Of a DNA stretch of 64,000 bases, positions 11,421-22,429 are shown piece after piece; positions within the stretch are counted from its first letter, which is position 1, and each line of letters begins with the position of its first letter. A program made the translations under genes and the position numbers. The stretch comes from Nageia nagi (lineage: Eukaryota > Pinophyta): NCBI GenBank assembly GCA_050084985.1, contig JBITNC010000001.1:183954001-184018000 (forward strand), read 5' to 3'. Under the pieces are notes generated by a model that worked only from the letters and a program-made list of their open reading frames with translations, searched no databases and had not been told where the DNA came from.

Positions 11421-13050
11421 TCAATATATGGTACAAATGTGAAAATCCAAGCTACAATCTATCACCTCTTGAGTGGGAAACTCTTCATCATCATATTGGA
11501 TAATGTTAACATATTCAAAATAATCAATCATACATACAAATACACTTGTTTGGATGTTAAGATCAACATATTATTTATCTAAATTTTTAAATAAATCCAA
11601 TCTATATTTTTTAGATATCATAAATAATTAATAAATACTAATTTGGTAGATGTGTTCTTTAGTTGATGTATGTACTAATAAGAAAATTTATCTTTGAAAG
11701 AATAAAGTACCTCATTACCATGCATAGAAGCAGGGTTAGGAATAGTTCTTTTTTTATTTCTTGTAGCTATATTGTATTTTTATTTATCTTCTAATTCATT
11801 TGATCCACTAGAATCATCATCATAAATGATCATATTTATTGTTTTATGGATACCTTTGTTGAATTTTAGTTTAATTATTACACCATTTTCATATTTCACC
11901 TTTCCCTCATCAAGAAGATCATTTAACCTTTTCTTAAAATCAAAGAAATGATTGGTATAATGACCTATTACTTGGTGATATACACAATATGCATTATCAT
12001 TATACCATCTTGTCTTAGCCTTATCTTCCTTCAAATCCCTTCCTTGGATCCTTTTTTATAAGACCCCTATCTAAACAATCCTCAAGCATTTTTATTGGGT
12101 AAATAGGGATTGGAATGAATTCTCTTTCCATTCATTGTCCTTTAGGATCTTCTTTGGTACTAACTTTAGCTACATCAACCTTATTATATTCTATTTTTAG
12201 ATATGAACTCTTGGGATTTACTTTTATTATGGTAGTAATTGCATATTTTAGTTGATTGGCCACAACCACTGATTATTCTTTTCTGATGTGTTTATATGAC
12301 ATACCCATAAAGGAATCATTCATGTAATCAAGTGAAAGTACTTTTAAGGCAAACAAGATATTTTCTATGAATAATTAAGAAATCATACTTTCAAGAATAG
12401 AACTTTCTAAGTTTCACCATACCTTTTGGAATCTTATTACAAATTTATCTCGATTCTCACTATCTCCTTTCTTGTATTTAATCATATCTATAAGTTGTAA
12501 TAGCCTTTGGATATTACACTTGTAATGGATCTTAAATAATCCTTTTAGATGTCATTATGATGTTATTGAGACAACCTCCAATGCGTGGAATCACTTTGTA
12601 GTTTCATTTATCAAGATAATAAGAAAGTAATATGCTTTGATAAGATTATTGATATTATATATTAATTCCATTCCATACTCAAATCCTTAGAGATGGGTGT
12701 TAGGGTATCCTTCATTATGAAACTTCTCTAATTTAGGTTCCTTATTTATCCTTGTGAGATTGGTATTTTGAATTTCATCACTTAAGGGATTCCCTTTTTC
12801 TTTAGTTGTAGAAACACCATTGTGCAATCTCTATGTTAATATCATAATCTTTGATTCTATTTCCTTTAATATTTCTCTGTATATGGTGAAAGCCATGATT
12901 TCATTGGGTGACTACATGCTAACATTCATGCTATCCCCTAGGGTGGTGGTAAGATCCATGTTTGTATCATTTAAGAATGTTATCAAAAAGTTTATAGGGA
13001 TTTTTGGCAAGGAAAATAATAGAGTCAAGTTCACGAGTATGTAGATTATT
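11421..13050 (-). pseudogene. Decayed Ty3/gypsy gag
   Basis: Near 11,890-12,010 the minus strand carries a zinc-finger region YCVYHQVIGHYTNHFFDFK, matching the C-x2-H-x4-H pattern of Tat-type gag (CEYHQTKGHATNGCG in gypsy B), with the last Cys replaced. Further upstream (12,200-12,520) lies a retrotrans_gag-like stretch with KKGDSEN, KFVIRFQKVW and DYMNDSFMGMSY, again paralleling gypsy B. It has multiple stops and frameshifts. Confidence 0.7.
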
Positions 13051-13820
13051 AAAATTAATTTTACTATTGCTAAATTATTTACAATCATCTATTAAAATGA
13101 AGAATGCTACTATTGAAATTAACTTTTAAATCCCAAGAAATAATTAAGTAAAAATAATATGGATCCAATAACCTAAGGTATTAAAGATGTAAATCAAGTA
13201 ATAATGATACTTAGGTTAATGGATGAAATTCACAACCTATGAGAAAAGGATCAAGATAAATAAGTGTTATCTTACTTGGAAAACTGTGTGTATACTTGAA
13301 ACAAACTTATCACTAGGGTGGAACCTTGGATAACAAGGCTTGGTAGAACGCATGATATGAGAAGTAGTACAAATGCCACACATAGGATAAATGTTATGCT
13401 CCCTATGAGTTAGTATCCTAATATAAATTCCCAATAATAAACATAATGTGACAAGCCTAGTATAGTATATTGCAAAAGATGAATAACATAGACCTCTTAT
13501 CATAATGAATCCTAATCTTGATAGCTAGTGCTAAGAGATACCTAAATATTTTTTATATTGAGTGTGACTATTGAGACATGAATCTTGATATGCTAATCAT
13601 GTTAGCTTACCTCTTTTTATATGCAAGAGGCCCACCATGATGCACTCTCATAGGGTAGTGTTAATGTTAGGGATCTAACATATAACAAGAGAAACAATAT
13701 GAGAAGAGAACATAAATTGTTCTATATGACCATAATATGAGATAAAATAATAAAATAAAACATATCATTAGTTAAGTAATATGATAACTTGTTTATGATG
13801 TCAGGTATCAAAATTAAGTC

Positions 13821-13998
13821 TCAATAATAATATTGATAATCTTAAGACAATTCTAGATATAATCATGATTAAGAGACATTAACCTTGACTAGCATATGTT
13901 TAGCACATTAGTATTGATATTTACATAATTTAAATGATATATTTCTTAGATGATATAAAATAATTTTATAATAAATAAAAAATTAATTTTAGGCATCT
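13821..13998. repeat. Direct repeat, copy 1 of the LTR-like pair
   Basis: Similar to 14519-14704: shared AATAATATTGATAAT, CTAGATATA, ACATAATTTRAATRATATAT and TTATAATAAATA segments in the same order and orientation. Confidence 0.75.
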
Positions 13999-14518
13999 AC
14001 AATTAAAATATAGACTATGGAAGATGATTATAAATATAAATCAAATTCCAAAATAAAGTTCATGGGTTCCTAAGTAATTACAATCTTTCATCAGTCTAAA
14101 TGATGTTCTTCAATTTTTTACAAATTAGGTCACATTACAAATTATAAAATTAGGTCACATTCCAAATTATGATGAATAATACCTAGATATGACACCTCAA
14201 GCACCACAAAAAACTTCTCTCCAAATCTTATAGTCTAAGTACAAAAAAAAGATAATGTTACCATTTCTAAAATAGGTAAAAATAACACCAATTTTGTTAA
14301 ATATGAGCAATAATAAAATAAAATATAACTCAATCATGCATGAGAGTATAACAAATCCTTTCAAATAGATGGTGATTATAATAACTGAGAGAGACATTAT
14401 AGGGGTATGATCTCAATGTTGACCTATCTAGATTGGGTTAGAATCTGTTAGGGAATGATAAGCCTTAATCCTCCTTTTATATCTTAAAAAATAAAAAGAA
14501 GAGTATTAACTAATATTC

Positions 14519-14704
14519 CAAGAATAATAAGATAATATTGATAATATCAAGATCATGCTAGATATAGTCATGGTTAAGTGATATTACCCTTCATTAGTAC
14601 ATTATTAGCACATAAATCTTGATGCTTACATAATTTGAATAATATATTGCTTAGATATCATAAATATAAATTTATAATAAATAGAAAGTTATTTTTAGAT
14701 ATCA
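14519..14704. repeat. Direct repeat, copy 2 of the LTR-like pair
   Basis: Partner of 13821-13998. It ends ATCA, the complement of TGAT, just before a C-rich tract. Confidence 0.75.
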
Positions 14705-14720
14705 ATAGCTTGCCCCTATT
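14705..14720 (-). other. PPT-like tract
   Basis: Minus strand AATAGGGGCAAGCTAT directly beside the LTR-like end at 14704. It resembles the gypsy B PPT (CCAAAGTGGGGCATT). It supports a minus-strand gypsy element whose body lay to the right. Confidence 0.4.
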
Positions 14721-16061
14721 TGGATATGTAATGGTGAGAACAAAAATTATGTAATCTAAAGAAGAATTTAAAAAAAAAGTATAAATAAAATTTAAGTGTA
14801 CTTCCTTGAATGATAGATGGTTTTATTATGGATGCTATCATTTTGATTGTTCTTCCACATTCTATTTTTGACTTGGTTTCCCTAGATATCCACAAAGGAA
14901 GTTGGGAAATAATATAAAAATCTTCATCTTATAACTTCAAGGATTAACAAGGCATGCTTTATTTTCCTAGGTTGACAAAGATGTTCTTGAAAAGGTGTGA
15001 AAGAAATAACTACAAAAATAGATTACATCAACTATATAAGCAAATATGAAATCAAAATAATAAGATATATCATTATAGATCAAAGTATTGATAATAAAGT
15101 TATCTAATCAAGAGGGATCCCATATAATGTATTCTCATGGTGGAACTCTTAATTCCTCAAAAATACCAAAATGAATTTTTTGAGTATAGCCATATTTCCA
15201 AGAAGGGTCATTGATGACTTTGTATAAATAAAAATATTATTATCATGGGATTTCCATGATGATGGATCTTTTAATACCCCAAAAGAACCAAAAAAGGATA
15301 ACATTTATGAAATGGTTGATCTTTTAATTCCCCAAAAGAACCAAAAAGGATAATATTTTTAAAATGGTGGATCTTTTAAAACTTCAAAGAACCAAAAAGG
15401 GATACCATTTTTGAAATGGTAGATCTTTTAATGCCCCAAAAGAACAAAAAATAGTTAACATTTCTAAAATGGTGAATCTTTAAATGCCCCAAAAGAACCA
15501 AGAAGGGATTAAGCTACATTTGAGAAAATCTTGATTTCATTCTTATTCGAATATATTAAAATCTTTGAAAGAATTGAGATAAATATGATTATTTAAATTA
15601 TAGACAAAAATGATGTAAGGAGATATAAATTACCTAATCTTACCTATGTTGCTTGATAGAAAGCCTAAAATTTTGTAAGATGTACAACAATAATATTTTC
15701 AATCCATGGATTAATAATGATTGTAATTTTTATTTTTATTATAAAAAAACTACACTTAATTGAAATCCTCTAGGAAATATATCATATTATGCTTTCATCA
15801 TGGTGGTTGGTATTTTAAATACCCAAAGGATAAAAAATTTCATAACTTATATTTTCTAAGCTTGATTAACGACCTAGTTAGTGCTTAATTAGTTAAGAAA
15901 AAATATTTATAAAGTTGTTTTAAGGCCCAATATGTAGTTAGCACTTAAGTTGAAACTATGTAAATATTTTTCCTTTAAGGATTTGTTATATATGATTATG
16001 ATGAATGCTTAAATATTATGGCCTACTTACATTAAGACAAACATGTTAAATGAATTGTTAT
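14721..16061. other. Noncoding remnant with tandem array
   Basis: No coding signal. If the PPT call at 14,705 is right, this is the 3' noncoding part of a decayed minus-strand gypsy element. It contains the 53-bp array listed separately and scattered single copies of the same CCCAAAAGAACC-type phrase at about 15,135 and 15,800. Confidence 0.4.
15265..15520. repeat. 52/53-bp tandem repeat, about five units
   Basis: Units begin GATCTTTTAA at 15265, 15318, 15370 and 15422, with a fifth, diverged one at 15474. Each has CCCCAAAAGAACCAAAAA followed by an ACATTT..AAATGGT segment. Confidence 0.9.
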
Positions 16062-16596
16062 TGTTACATCCTCCTTAACCAAGGCCAATTTTTTTTAACA
16101 TAGTTTGTAGTCTTTACTTTGTAATCAATGATACTCAACAACATTCATATACCTTTTTCTAAATTGCAATTTATGTTTTAACTTATTGCTTTTATATGAT
16201 CATTGTTTATTACTACTAATCAATAAATCAAGAAAATAATTTGATTCATAGGCCTCAAGGTATTTATTCAAATACAATATTTTCATTTCATAAGAAAAAC
16301 ACTAAAAATATATCATAATATGTAGATTATTATTAATAGTACAATGTTATATATATGTGATAACTTTTACATACAACCATATACAAGTAAAAGCCAAATC
16401 TACCCATCCCCTTTATTAAGATGATATATGAATTCAATTTTATGAAGAGATTATTGTTAAACCAAAAATTCTTAATCTTAAATGACTAATGCAACAATAG
16501 TTTAATTGAATTTATTCAACCAAAGTAACATAAAAGATAACATTGCTAATTCACATGTTTGTATTGTTAAATCAGAACTTAATGTTCACAACTATT
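16062..16596 (-). repeat. LTR-like repeat fragment, homologous to 60054-60508
   Basis: Starts TGTTACATCC and stays collinear with the sequence beginning at 60054 for about 530 bp (shared TAGATTATTATTAATAGTAC and others), then diverges. At 60054 this start lies next to a PBS-like site, so this is probably an LTR end of the same family. Confidence 0.75.
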
Positions 16597-16706
16597 ATAA
16601 CCTAAATAATAATTTATTAGGGTTTTTTTTATCAAAACAAAAAAAGGCCACTTGGTAAATTGAAAGGGGTTTTTTATACATGTACCCAAAACTTGTTATT
16701 ACAAAT

Positions 16707-16787
16707 TTGTAATAATATCAAAAACATCCTAATAGTATTTATTTGTACAAAATAAATAGTATTAGGATGTTTTTGATATTATTACAA
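16707..16787. repeat. 38-bp inverted repeat with 5-base loop
   Basis: Arms 16707-16744 and 16750-16787 are reverse complements with one mismatch; the loop is GTACA. A third segment at about 16,790-16,806 repeats the TACTATTTATTTTGTAC end in inverted order. Confidence 0.9.
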
Positions 16788-17239
16788 GTACTATTTATTT
16801 TGTACAAAATAGAATGTATATTCAATAATCTATATGGAATCCAAAAAAATTGGACCATGTTTTATACCTACCCTAATGAAAAGCTCTTTGATCTTGAGTT
16901 ACTGAGCTACAAAAACCATATTATTTGAATCAAAGGTCTTCTATGGTAACCTCATTTTTTTATTTTAGGAAAAACCCTCTCCCAAAACCATCAATTATTG
17001 TTTATTAGCCATCTACAACCTCTCTAGTAGTTTCTTTTTCCCTGATGTCTCTATCACTCGGGTTCCCTACATGCCTTTATCTAATATTTGGATTTTTGAG
17101 ATACTCCTTGTGATTCTTTGACTACTTTTGAGTTTTAGAGTTCCTTAAGAATTTGATGACTTTTTCAAAGATTTTTTATTCTTATTTTTTATGATTCATT
17201 TGTTCCTATCTATCCTTCTATGATTGCAATTCCTTATCA
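16788..17239. other. No confident feature; possible tail of the DUF4283-like remnant
   Basis: Minus-strand translation is basic and Ser-rich with many stops. It could be the C-terminal tail of the protein at 17240-18160, but nothing in it is diagnostic. Confidence 0.3.
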
Positions 17240-18160
17240 CCTTCCATTTAATCTTCACTTTCTTCTACCATAATAGAATCAAGGTTCCTTACATCCTCTA
17301 CGATCACCAGAATAGGGGTCGATACATCGCTATTGAGATATTATTTAGCTAATGTAGCTAGGATAGGTATATGGTCTTCTTGTTCATTGTTGGCCATAAT
17401 CCCATTTGATTGTTTGTTAATGCCATGTTGATTATGTACCTTTCTTAGTTGTGGGTGTCATTCATTCTATGTATGGCATGAACTAATACTACTTGATTAC
17501 ATATTAAGCAAAGGAAATTATTCCTTTTTAATCATATCTTGTGTACCCATTCCCCTACTTCTGATTCTAGTGTTATTATTTTTGGCAATTTCACCTCGAA
17601 TTTAACCATAGCATAAAATCTTACTGCTATAAGTCTAGTATGAGATTTTGTTACATCATCAACATAAAAAAATTTACCTAAGGATCCAACTATTCCTTTG
17701 AACACTTTTTGGTTCTAAATTTTGAATGGAAACTTTGGGAGACTCACCCAAATTGGGGCACTCATGATTTTAGCTTTTGCTGGGTTGAAACCTGGCAACC
17801 ATTTTTCAAAGAATAAACCTCTTTTTCTAAAAAACTAAGTGCTGCTCAAAACATAGTCACGATCTTCATCATTATCAAAAATGAACATGAGACAATCGTT
17901 AGGTGTTGTAAATACTTATACATTACCTCTAATTTTCAATTTTATTTTAATCCATTTATGAATTGAATCAATATTAGGATGAGCAACATGAAGTTTGCTT
18001 ACCAAACTAAATTCTCCCCTATTTGCATAGTATTTGATAATGGTATTTGATACTTTAATATAAATATTTCTCCTATTCTTTCTACTTCTAGAGAGGGGCT
18101 TGTATCAACTATAGCCTCTTGCATAAAGAGACTATGCCATGATTTCTTAGTTGAATCCAT
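17240..18160 (-). pseudogene. DUF4283-like (LINE ORF1-type) protein remnant
   Basis: From an ATG at 18158-18160 (MDSTKKSWHSLFM...) the minus strand encodes a decayed DUF4283-type domain: DCLMFIFDNDEDRDYVL, then FRKRGLFFEKWLPGFNP, then SAPIWVSLPKFPF, a VGSLGKFFYVDD..T block, and an end with WVHKI and LCLICN where the first part of a zinc knuckle is expected. Such domains occur in plant LINE ORF1/gag-like proteins and bind nucleic acid. Stops replace Trp in places (for example after PFKI). It is opposite in orientation to the LINE ORF2 at 18,711, so the two are probably not one element. Confidence 0.72.
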
Positions 18161-18710
18161 GGCTCATTACAATACTGATCATAGCATCTTTGCCCTAGCA
18201 ATGATATCTTTCACTATTTTATCTTGTAGTAGGAGATTCATAATAAATACCTTATAAAAAAATTGCTTTTCCAATCCTATGTGACCCCCCAAAACTAGAT
18301 CTTATAGGTACTTGAAGTTCCAAATCATAGCAACTTACTAAAGCTCCAAAATCCATAAAACCCTGATCGAAGGTAAAGCCATTTCCCCCATGTAGGAGCA
18401 TAAGGTTGTTTATCATTGCTCACTCCACTCTCTCCTTATGACTGCTCCACTTCACTTGATCCTTATCATCATTCACTCCACTCTCACCTTGTCACCACTT
18501 GATTTTCTCCACTTCACTTGCTCCTTATCATCACTCACTCCATTCTCTCCCTATCAAGATAATATCTATTCATCTCCTACCTTAACCCTAATAGGTCATT
18601 TGATATAAAATGGTGATTCACCTTACAAAACATATTGATCCACCTTATAATTTAATATATGTTGATAATCTAATTAATTTATGAATATAATATAAGTAAA
18701 TGTTAGGTTA
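18161..18710. other. Intervening sequence with a short tandem repeat
   Basis: No coding signal. It holds the 62-bp duplication listed separately; otherwise I see nothing in it. Confidence 0.4.
18445..18568. repeat. 62-bp tandem duplication
   Basis: Two units (from 18445 and 18507), each with CTCCACTTCACTTG, CCTTATCATCA and CACTCCA in order. C/T-rich on the plus strand. Confidence 0.75.
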
Positions 18711-19884
18711 TTGTATCCTAACAATATCGTTCTCAAATCTATTTATATGATCTTTGAATATGCCAATTTTATTCTCCCCCTTGATGGTGGTCATTCCTCT
18801 TACATTGAATTATTTCATTCCTTTTTAGCAAGAATATCCTTTGGTTTGCTCTCTTTTTATATTAACAAATTATTCTTTTGGTTATATCTCCAAAAGGTAA
18901 CTCAAGTCTCCATAAGAGGTATTTCATTCCCTTTATCCTTGGATCAATTAATCAATATCCATTTTTCATATGACTCCTTTCTCACCATACATGAATATGA
19001 GCTTTCACTTGCTCAAGCATTAAATGCTCTATACACCTATTGCAAAACACTTTGATAAACCAAACATTAGAAAATGATATCTTACTATAGATAATATCCT
19101 TTCTCCATTCTAAGTTAGCTCTCTAATATACAATGGAAGTGGATTCAATCATATGATTTTTTTAAATTTCTTGTTATTCCATTTACTTTCCAAAGTACAA
19201 CTACTCAACTTTGGAATTTTATAATTCAAAAAGTAAAAAATAAGTTGATATAGTAGATCATGAAGAAATTTCCTCTAACAAGAATATTTCAAATATGCTC
19301 CAAAATTATAACTATGACTATTCTTCTGATTGGGTCCCTTTGCAAAATTATTATAAGAAACTAGGAAAGATTCTAAGGGATTTTCTTTGGTCAATCTCTT
19401 CTTATAAAAAGGGTTTTCATAGAGTAGTTTGGGATATTTATTTCCTATCAAAGAACTCAAGAGTTATGGACCTAATTAATTTTCATTGCAAAGGAACATT
19501 TTTATGTGCTAAGTGGATTATTCATTCCTTTGATGGTATTAAAGCTTGTAAACTTCTTCACCATTGTATCTTTCATAAACTCCCTCTTAGTAATAAAGTT
19601 TAGAAAGGGTTTAGCTTTCAGACATTTGTTATAGCTCCTATTCTATATCAAGTTTTAAGGCACCTTCATCATTAAAAGTATATGGATAGTATAGAAATCT
19701 CTCAGCTCTTTGATATGTTGGAATGATGATGGTAAATACAATGAATATTTTTTGCCTACTTCTAATGTTTTTTGGTCCTCTATCATAACTCACCAAGGCC
19801 ATTCTATTATCTAAATCTAATGTATTTGAGTAAAATAATCTTATAATAAAGGAATTACCACTATTGTTAAAAATAATTCTACTC
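18711..19884 (+). pseudogene. LINE ORF2 reverse transcriptase, 5' part
   Basis: Plus-strand translation in shifting frames matches plant non-LTR reverse transcriptases. Near 18,920-18,990 a SFPLSLDQLINIHFSYDSFL stretch corresponds to the HLxFADDxLL active-site region, with ADD degraded to SYD. Then come an IPFTFQSTTTQLWNFII-like region, the R.QICSKI motif, an RDFLW segment and KKGFHRVVWDI followed by MDLINFHCKGTFLCAKWII. The N-terminal endonuclease is not seen, as expected of a 5'-truncated LINE. The remainder continues beyond copia C at 33,641. Confidence 0.8.
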
Positions 19885-19889
19885 ATACC
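19885..19889. repeat. Target-site duplication of copia C, left copy
   Basis: ATACC, identical to 33636-33640. It lies inside the LINE sequence. Confidence 0.9.
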
Positions 19890-20341
19890 TAAAGAAATTA
19901 ACCCTTTCTAAATCAATTTATAATTTACAAAGATCTCAAGAAGGCATTTACAACATCAACACAATAGCACAATAACACAAACCAATCTCACAAACAACAC
20001 AAAATATAAAGTAGTTCCTCCCTCCTTGAGAGTACATCCACTAAATAAGATCTTCTTATTCTCAAGGACCTTTCTTATAGAATCACTCCTCTCTCTCCAA
20101 ACCCTAAACCTATAGCAAAGCTTTCTTCTAAGTTGTACAATATGAGAGGGGGGGATACCTTGCTATTTAGAAGAAGAAACCCACTCTTTAACCCAAGGGT
20201 AACGTTAAAGATATTTCTATATCTAACCCCCTTCCTATATTGATTCCCTTAACACTTTAAGGTATTTAGAGATACTTTAAGCATTAAGTGAATTTACATT
20301 AAAGAGAAATATTACATAATATTACATTACAAATTTTAACA
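19890..20341 (-). repeat. 3' LTR of copia C
   Basis: 452 bp, aligned with 33160-33635. On the minus strand it begins TGTTAAAATTTG. The other end has TA where CA is expected (plus strand TAAAG instead of TGAAT). It carries the conserved TTTAACCCAAGGGTAACGTT segment of this family. Confidence 0.92.
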
Positions 20342-20350
20342 CTCTCCTTT
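20342..20350 (-). other. Polypurine tract of copia C
   Basis: AAAGGAGAG on the minus strand, directly beside the 3' LTR. Confidence 0.8.
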
Positions 20351-20642
20351 AATGCAATATTAGGATAGAGTGTAGAGAAAAGAAGAAAGAGAGAGTTCTT
20401 CTTCATAAAGATACAAGAGGAGATGAGAACTTTTACATCTTTGATAAATGAGCAAGATCTTAATTTGAGACTCACTAAAATACCATTTGATAAAATGGTT
20501 TGCAATAAAATAATTAACCATAATTGGTTTCACTATAAGCATAGTCGATCAATCACTATGTTGACATGTGAGCTTCCATGATCCTATCCACTTGAAGTAA
20601 GTAACCTGCATTCTCAAGATGAAACCTACAAGCTACAAGTAG
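20351..20642 (-). other. Copia C 3' noncoding region, distal part
   Basis: Noncoding. Related to the D region at 48,150-48,425 (GATGTAAAAGTTCTCATCTC-type stretch read on the opposite strand). It continues at 29,264 after the gypsy B insertion. Confidence 0.8.
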
Positions 20643-20647
20643 CTCAT
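20643..20647. repeat. Target-site duplication of gypsy B, left copy
   Basis: CTCAT, identical to 29259-29263. Confidence 0.93.
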
Positions 20648-21572
20648 TGTTTACAAATAAAATTGAGCATGCAAATAAATAAGTAGGTAAATATCTACAA
20701 ACCCAATATATTTGTATTCGAGCTACGGATAGCAATTTATACAAAATAATGAAAGAGACAATCAACGGTAGAAATAGAACAAGTATTTTAACAAATGATA
20801 AACTCAAAATTATTTTCAAAACTCTAACTATACAATATATCAGATATATGTATGACACCACCTATCAAGATAGAAATTATGTACCCACCTCACGGAGCAT
20901 GCTCAAAACGAAGCTGTTGACGAAGTCCTGGGATCCAACATTGTCCACACCTGAAATCATGAAGCTGAAATGTCACAGAAGAAGGTCATGGGCGATGTTC
21001 TTCATACTAGATAGGAACGTTGGTGGTATGTATTCATCCATAGAGGAACACTGGTGGCCTTTGATAGGCTATGATCTATCTCCAATGAGTCTACACCCCC
21101 ACTAAAATCTTGAGATGATCGTAGTATGATTATCAGATAGGTCTCTCAGTTCTTCAGAGTGCTCACAAGAAGGGGATACACAAAATCTAGCTTGATAGGT
21201 GGTATCAAGAGACACCTTAGAATATGATTGCCAGTATCAAGACCATACATGGGATCATGTGTATCCTTGATTGTGGACTTACTATTAGATCCCTTATTTA
21301 TATAGATAATAGATAATACAACCCATTGGTCGGCACACATCTACATAAATAAGGCTAATTCACAACATTCAAGATATCCACACCAATAAACAAGATAATT
21401 CATGCAATATTCAATATAATCCATGCAATATTTAAGATAATCATTATAAAATTCACATTCAAGACAAACATTGATATTATCACATTAAGACATTCAAGAC
21501 ATATATTTAGACCAAGCATGTTTTCATTAATTTATTGATTTAAAAACATAAATTCATTTTTATGTCTTAACA
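20648..21572 (-). repeat. 3' LTR of gypsy B
   Basis: 925 bp, TGTT...AACA. Over the first ~490 bp I count by hand about 40 differences from the other LTR, nearly all transitions. Contains CCACCTATCAAGATAGAAAT and a TATA-like stretch near 21,294-21,307 (minus). Confidence 0.96.
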
Positions 21573-21587
21573 AATGCCCCACTTTGG
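21573..21587 (-). other. Polypurine tract of gypsy B
   Basis: CCAAAGTGGGGCATT on the minus strand, directly beside the 3' LTR. Confidence 0.85.
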
Positions 21588-22429
21588 TTATGAAATTGAA
21601 AGAAACATGAGGTGAATTAAGATTTTGCATTCAAAGTAAAAACACAATATCATAGCAAAAGAATTTGACAAACAATGATAAATAACAACCATTCTAAATT
21701 CAAGCAAAATCATGACAAAGCTTGTTAGTACTAGATATGGGTTGAGAAAACTTCCTTTGATATTACCTTGGGCATGCTTGCCCCTTGCATCTGAATGCCA
21801 TAGAAGGTGATAGTCTGATATATCTGATAGTTTGATAACCTTTCCGCAACATTACTGACTCAGGACAACAAAACTTGACAACACACATACACAAGATGAT
21901 GACCTGACAGACGACCTAACCACACATGACGACCTGATGACAACTCGATAAGACCAAATCATAAGACAAGACATGATAACCATGATAACACACATGACCA
22001 CACATGACCACACATGTCTACACACAGGGGAGAGCTAAGTTCCACACAACTGTAACGGAAGCTAAAACTTCGCACTAAGAGGTATGTTGCAGTTGCATAA
22101 GAACCAAACTTTGTAAGATAAATGGGAGCTGAAACTCTACCAAGAGGCATGATAAGCTACTGATAATTTGATAAATTTGAAAATACTGATAAATCTGACT
22201 AATTTGGGAGTTGGAACTCCGCCAAGAGGCATAAAGGATCTTCAAACCAGCTACTTCTAACTTAAAGATAGGACCATGGGCGGTCCACTTCTTACAGATA
22301 TGGAGCATGAGCACTCCTCTTCTGCCCTCAAATTGACTCTCTAATTTTATTTTGTGATGTTTGCTCACATGATCATTTCTTTAGTATACTTTGCTATGAC
22401 CCAGATGCACGCATCGACCCGCAGGCCAC
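21588..22429 (-). other. Gypsy B 3' noncoding region
   Basis: About 840 bp between the pol stop and the PPT. It contains short reiterations such as CACACATGACC (near 21,990-22,020), GACGACCT (near 21,910-21,940) and AAGAGGCAT (22,140-22,235). No coding signal on either strand. Confidence 0.7.

Larger units (their letters stand above)
13051..14704 (-). other. Probable gypsy LTR remnants
   Basis: Noncoding. Two related ~180-bp stretches (13821-13998 and 14519-14704) end alike in TTTTAG..ATC, like the terminal part of an LTR. The second is followed by a PPT-like tract. The likely reading is one LTR belonging to the gag/protease remnant at 10,985-13,050 and another ending a neighbouring gypsy element. 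I could not fix LTR starts or TSDs. Confidence 0.4.

Noticed and set aside
15265-15520. CRISPR-like array
   Set aside because: Units are contiguous and diverged without unique spacers, in plant transposon DNA.
18711-19055. A 114-codon plus-strand frame as an independent small gene
   Set aside because: It is part of the LINE reverse transcriptase, which continues in other frames and has matching motifs on both sides.
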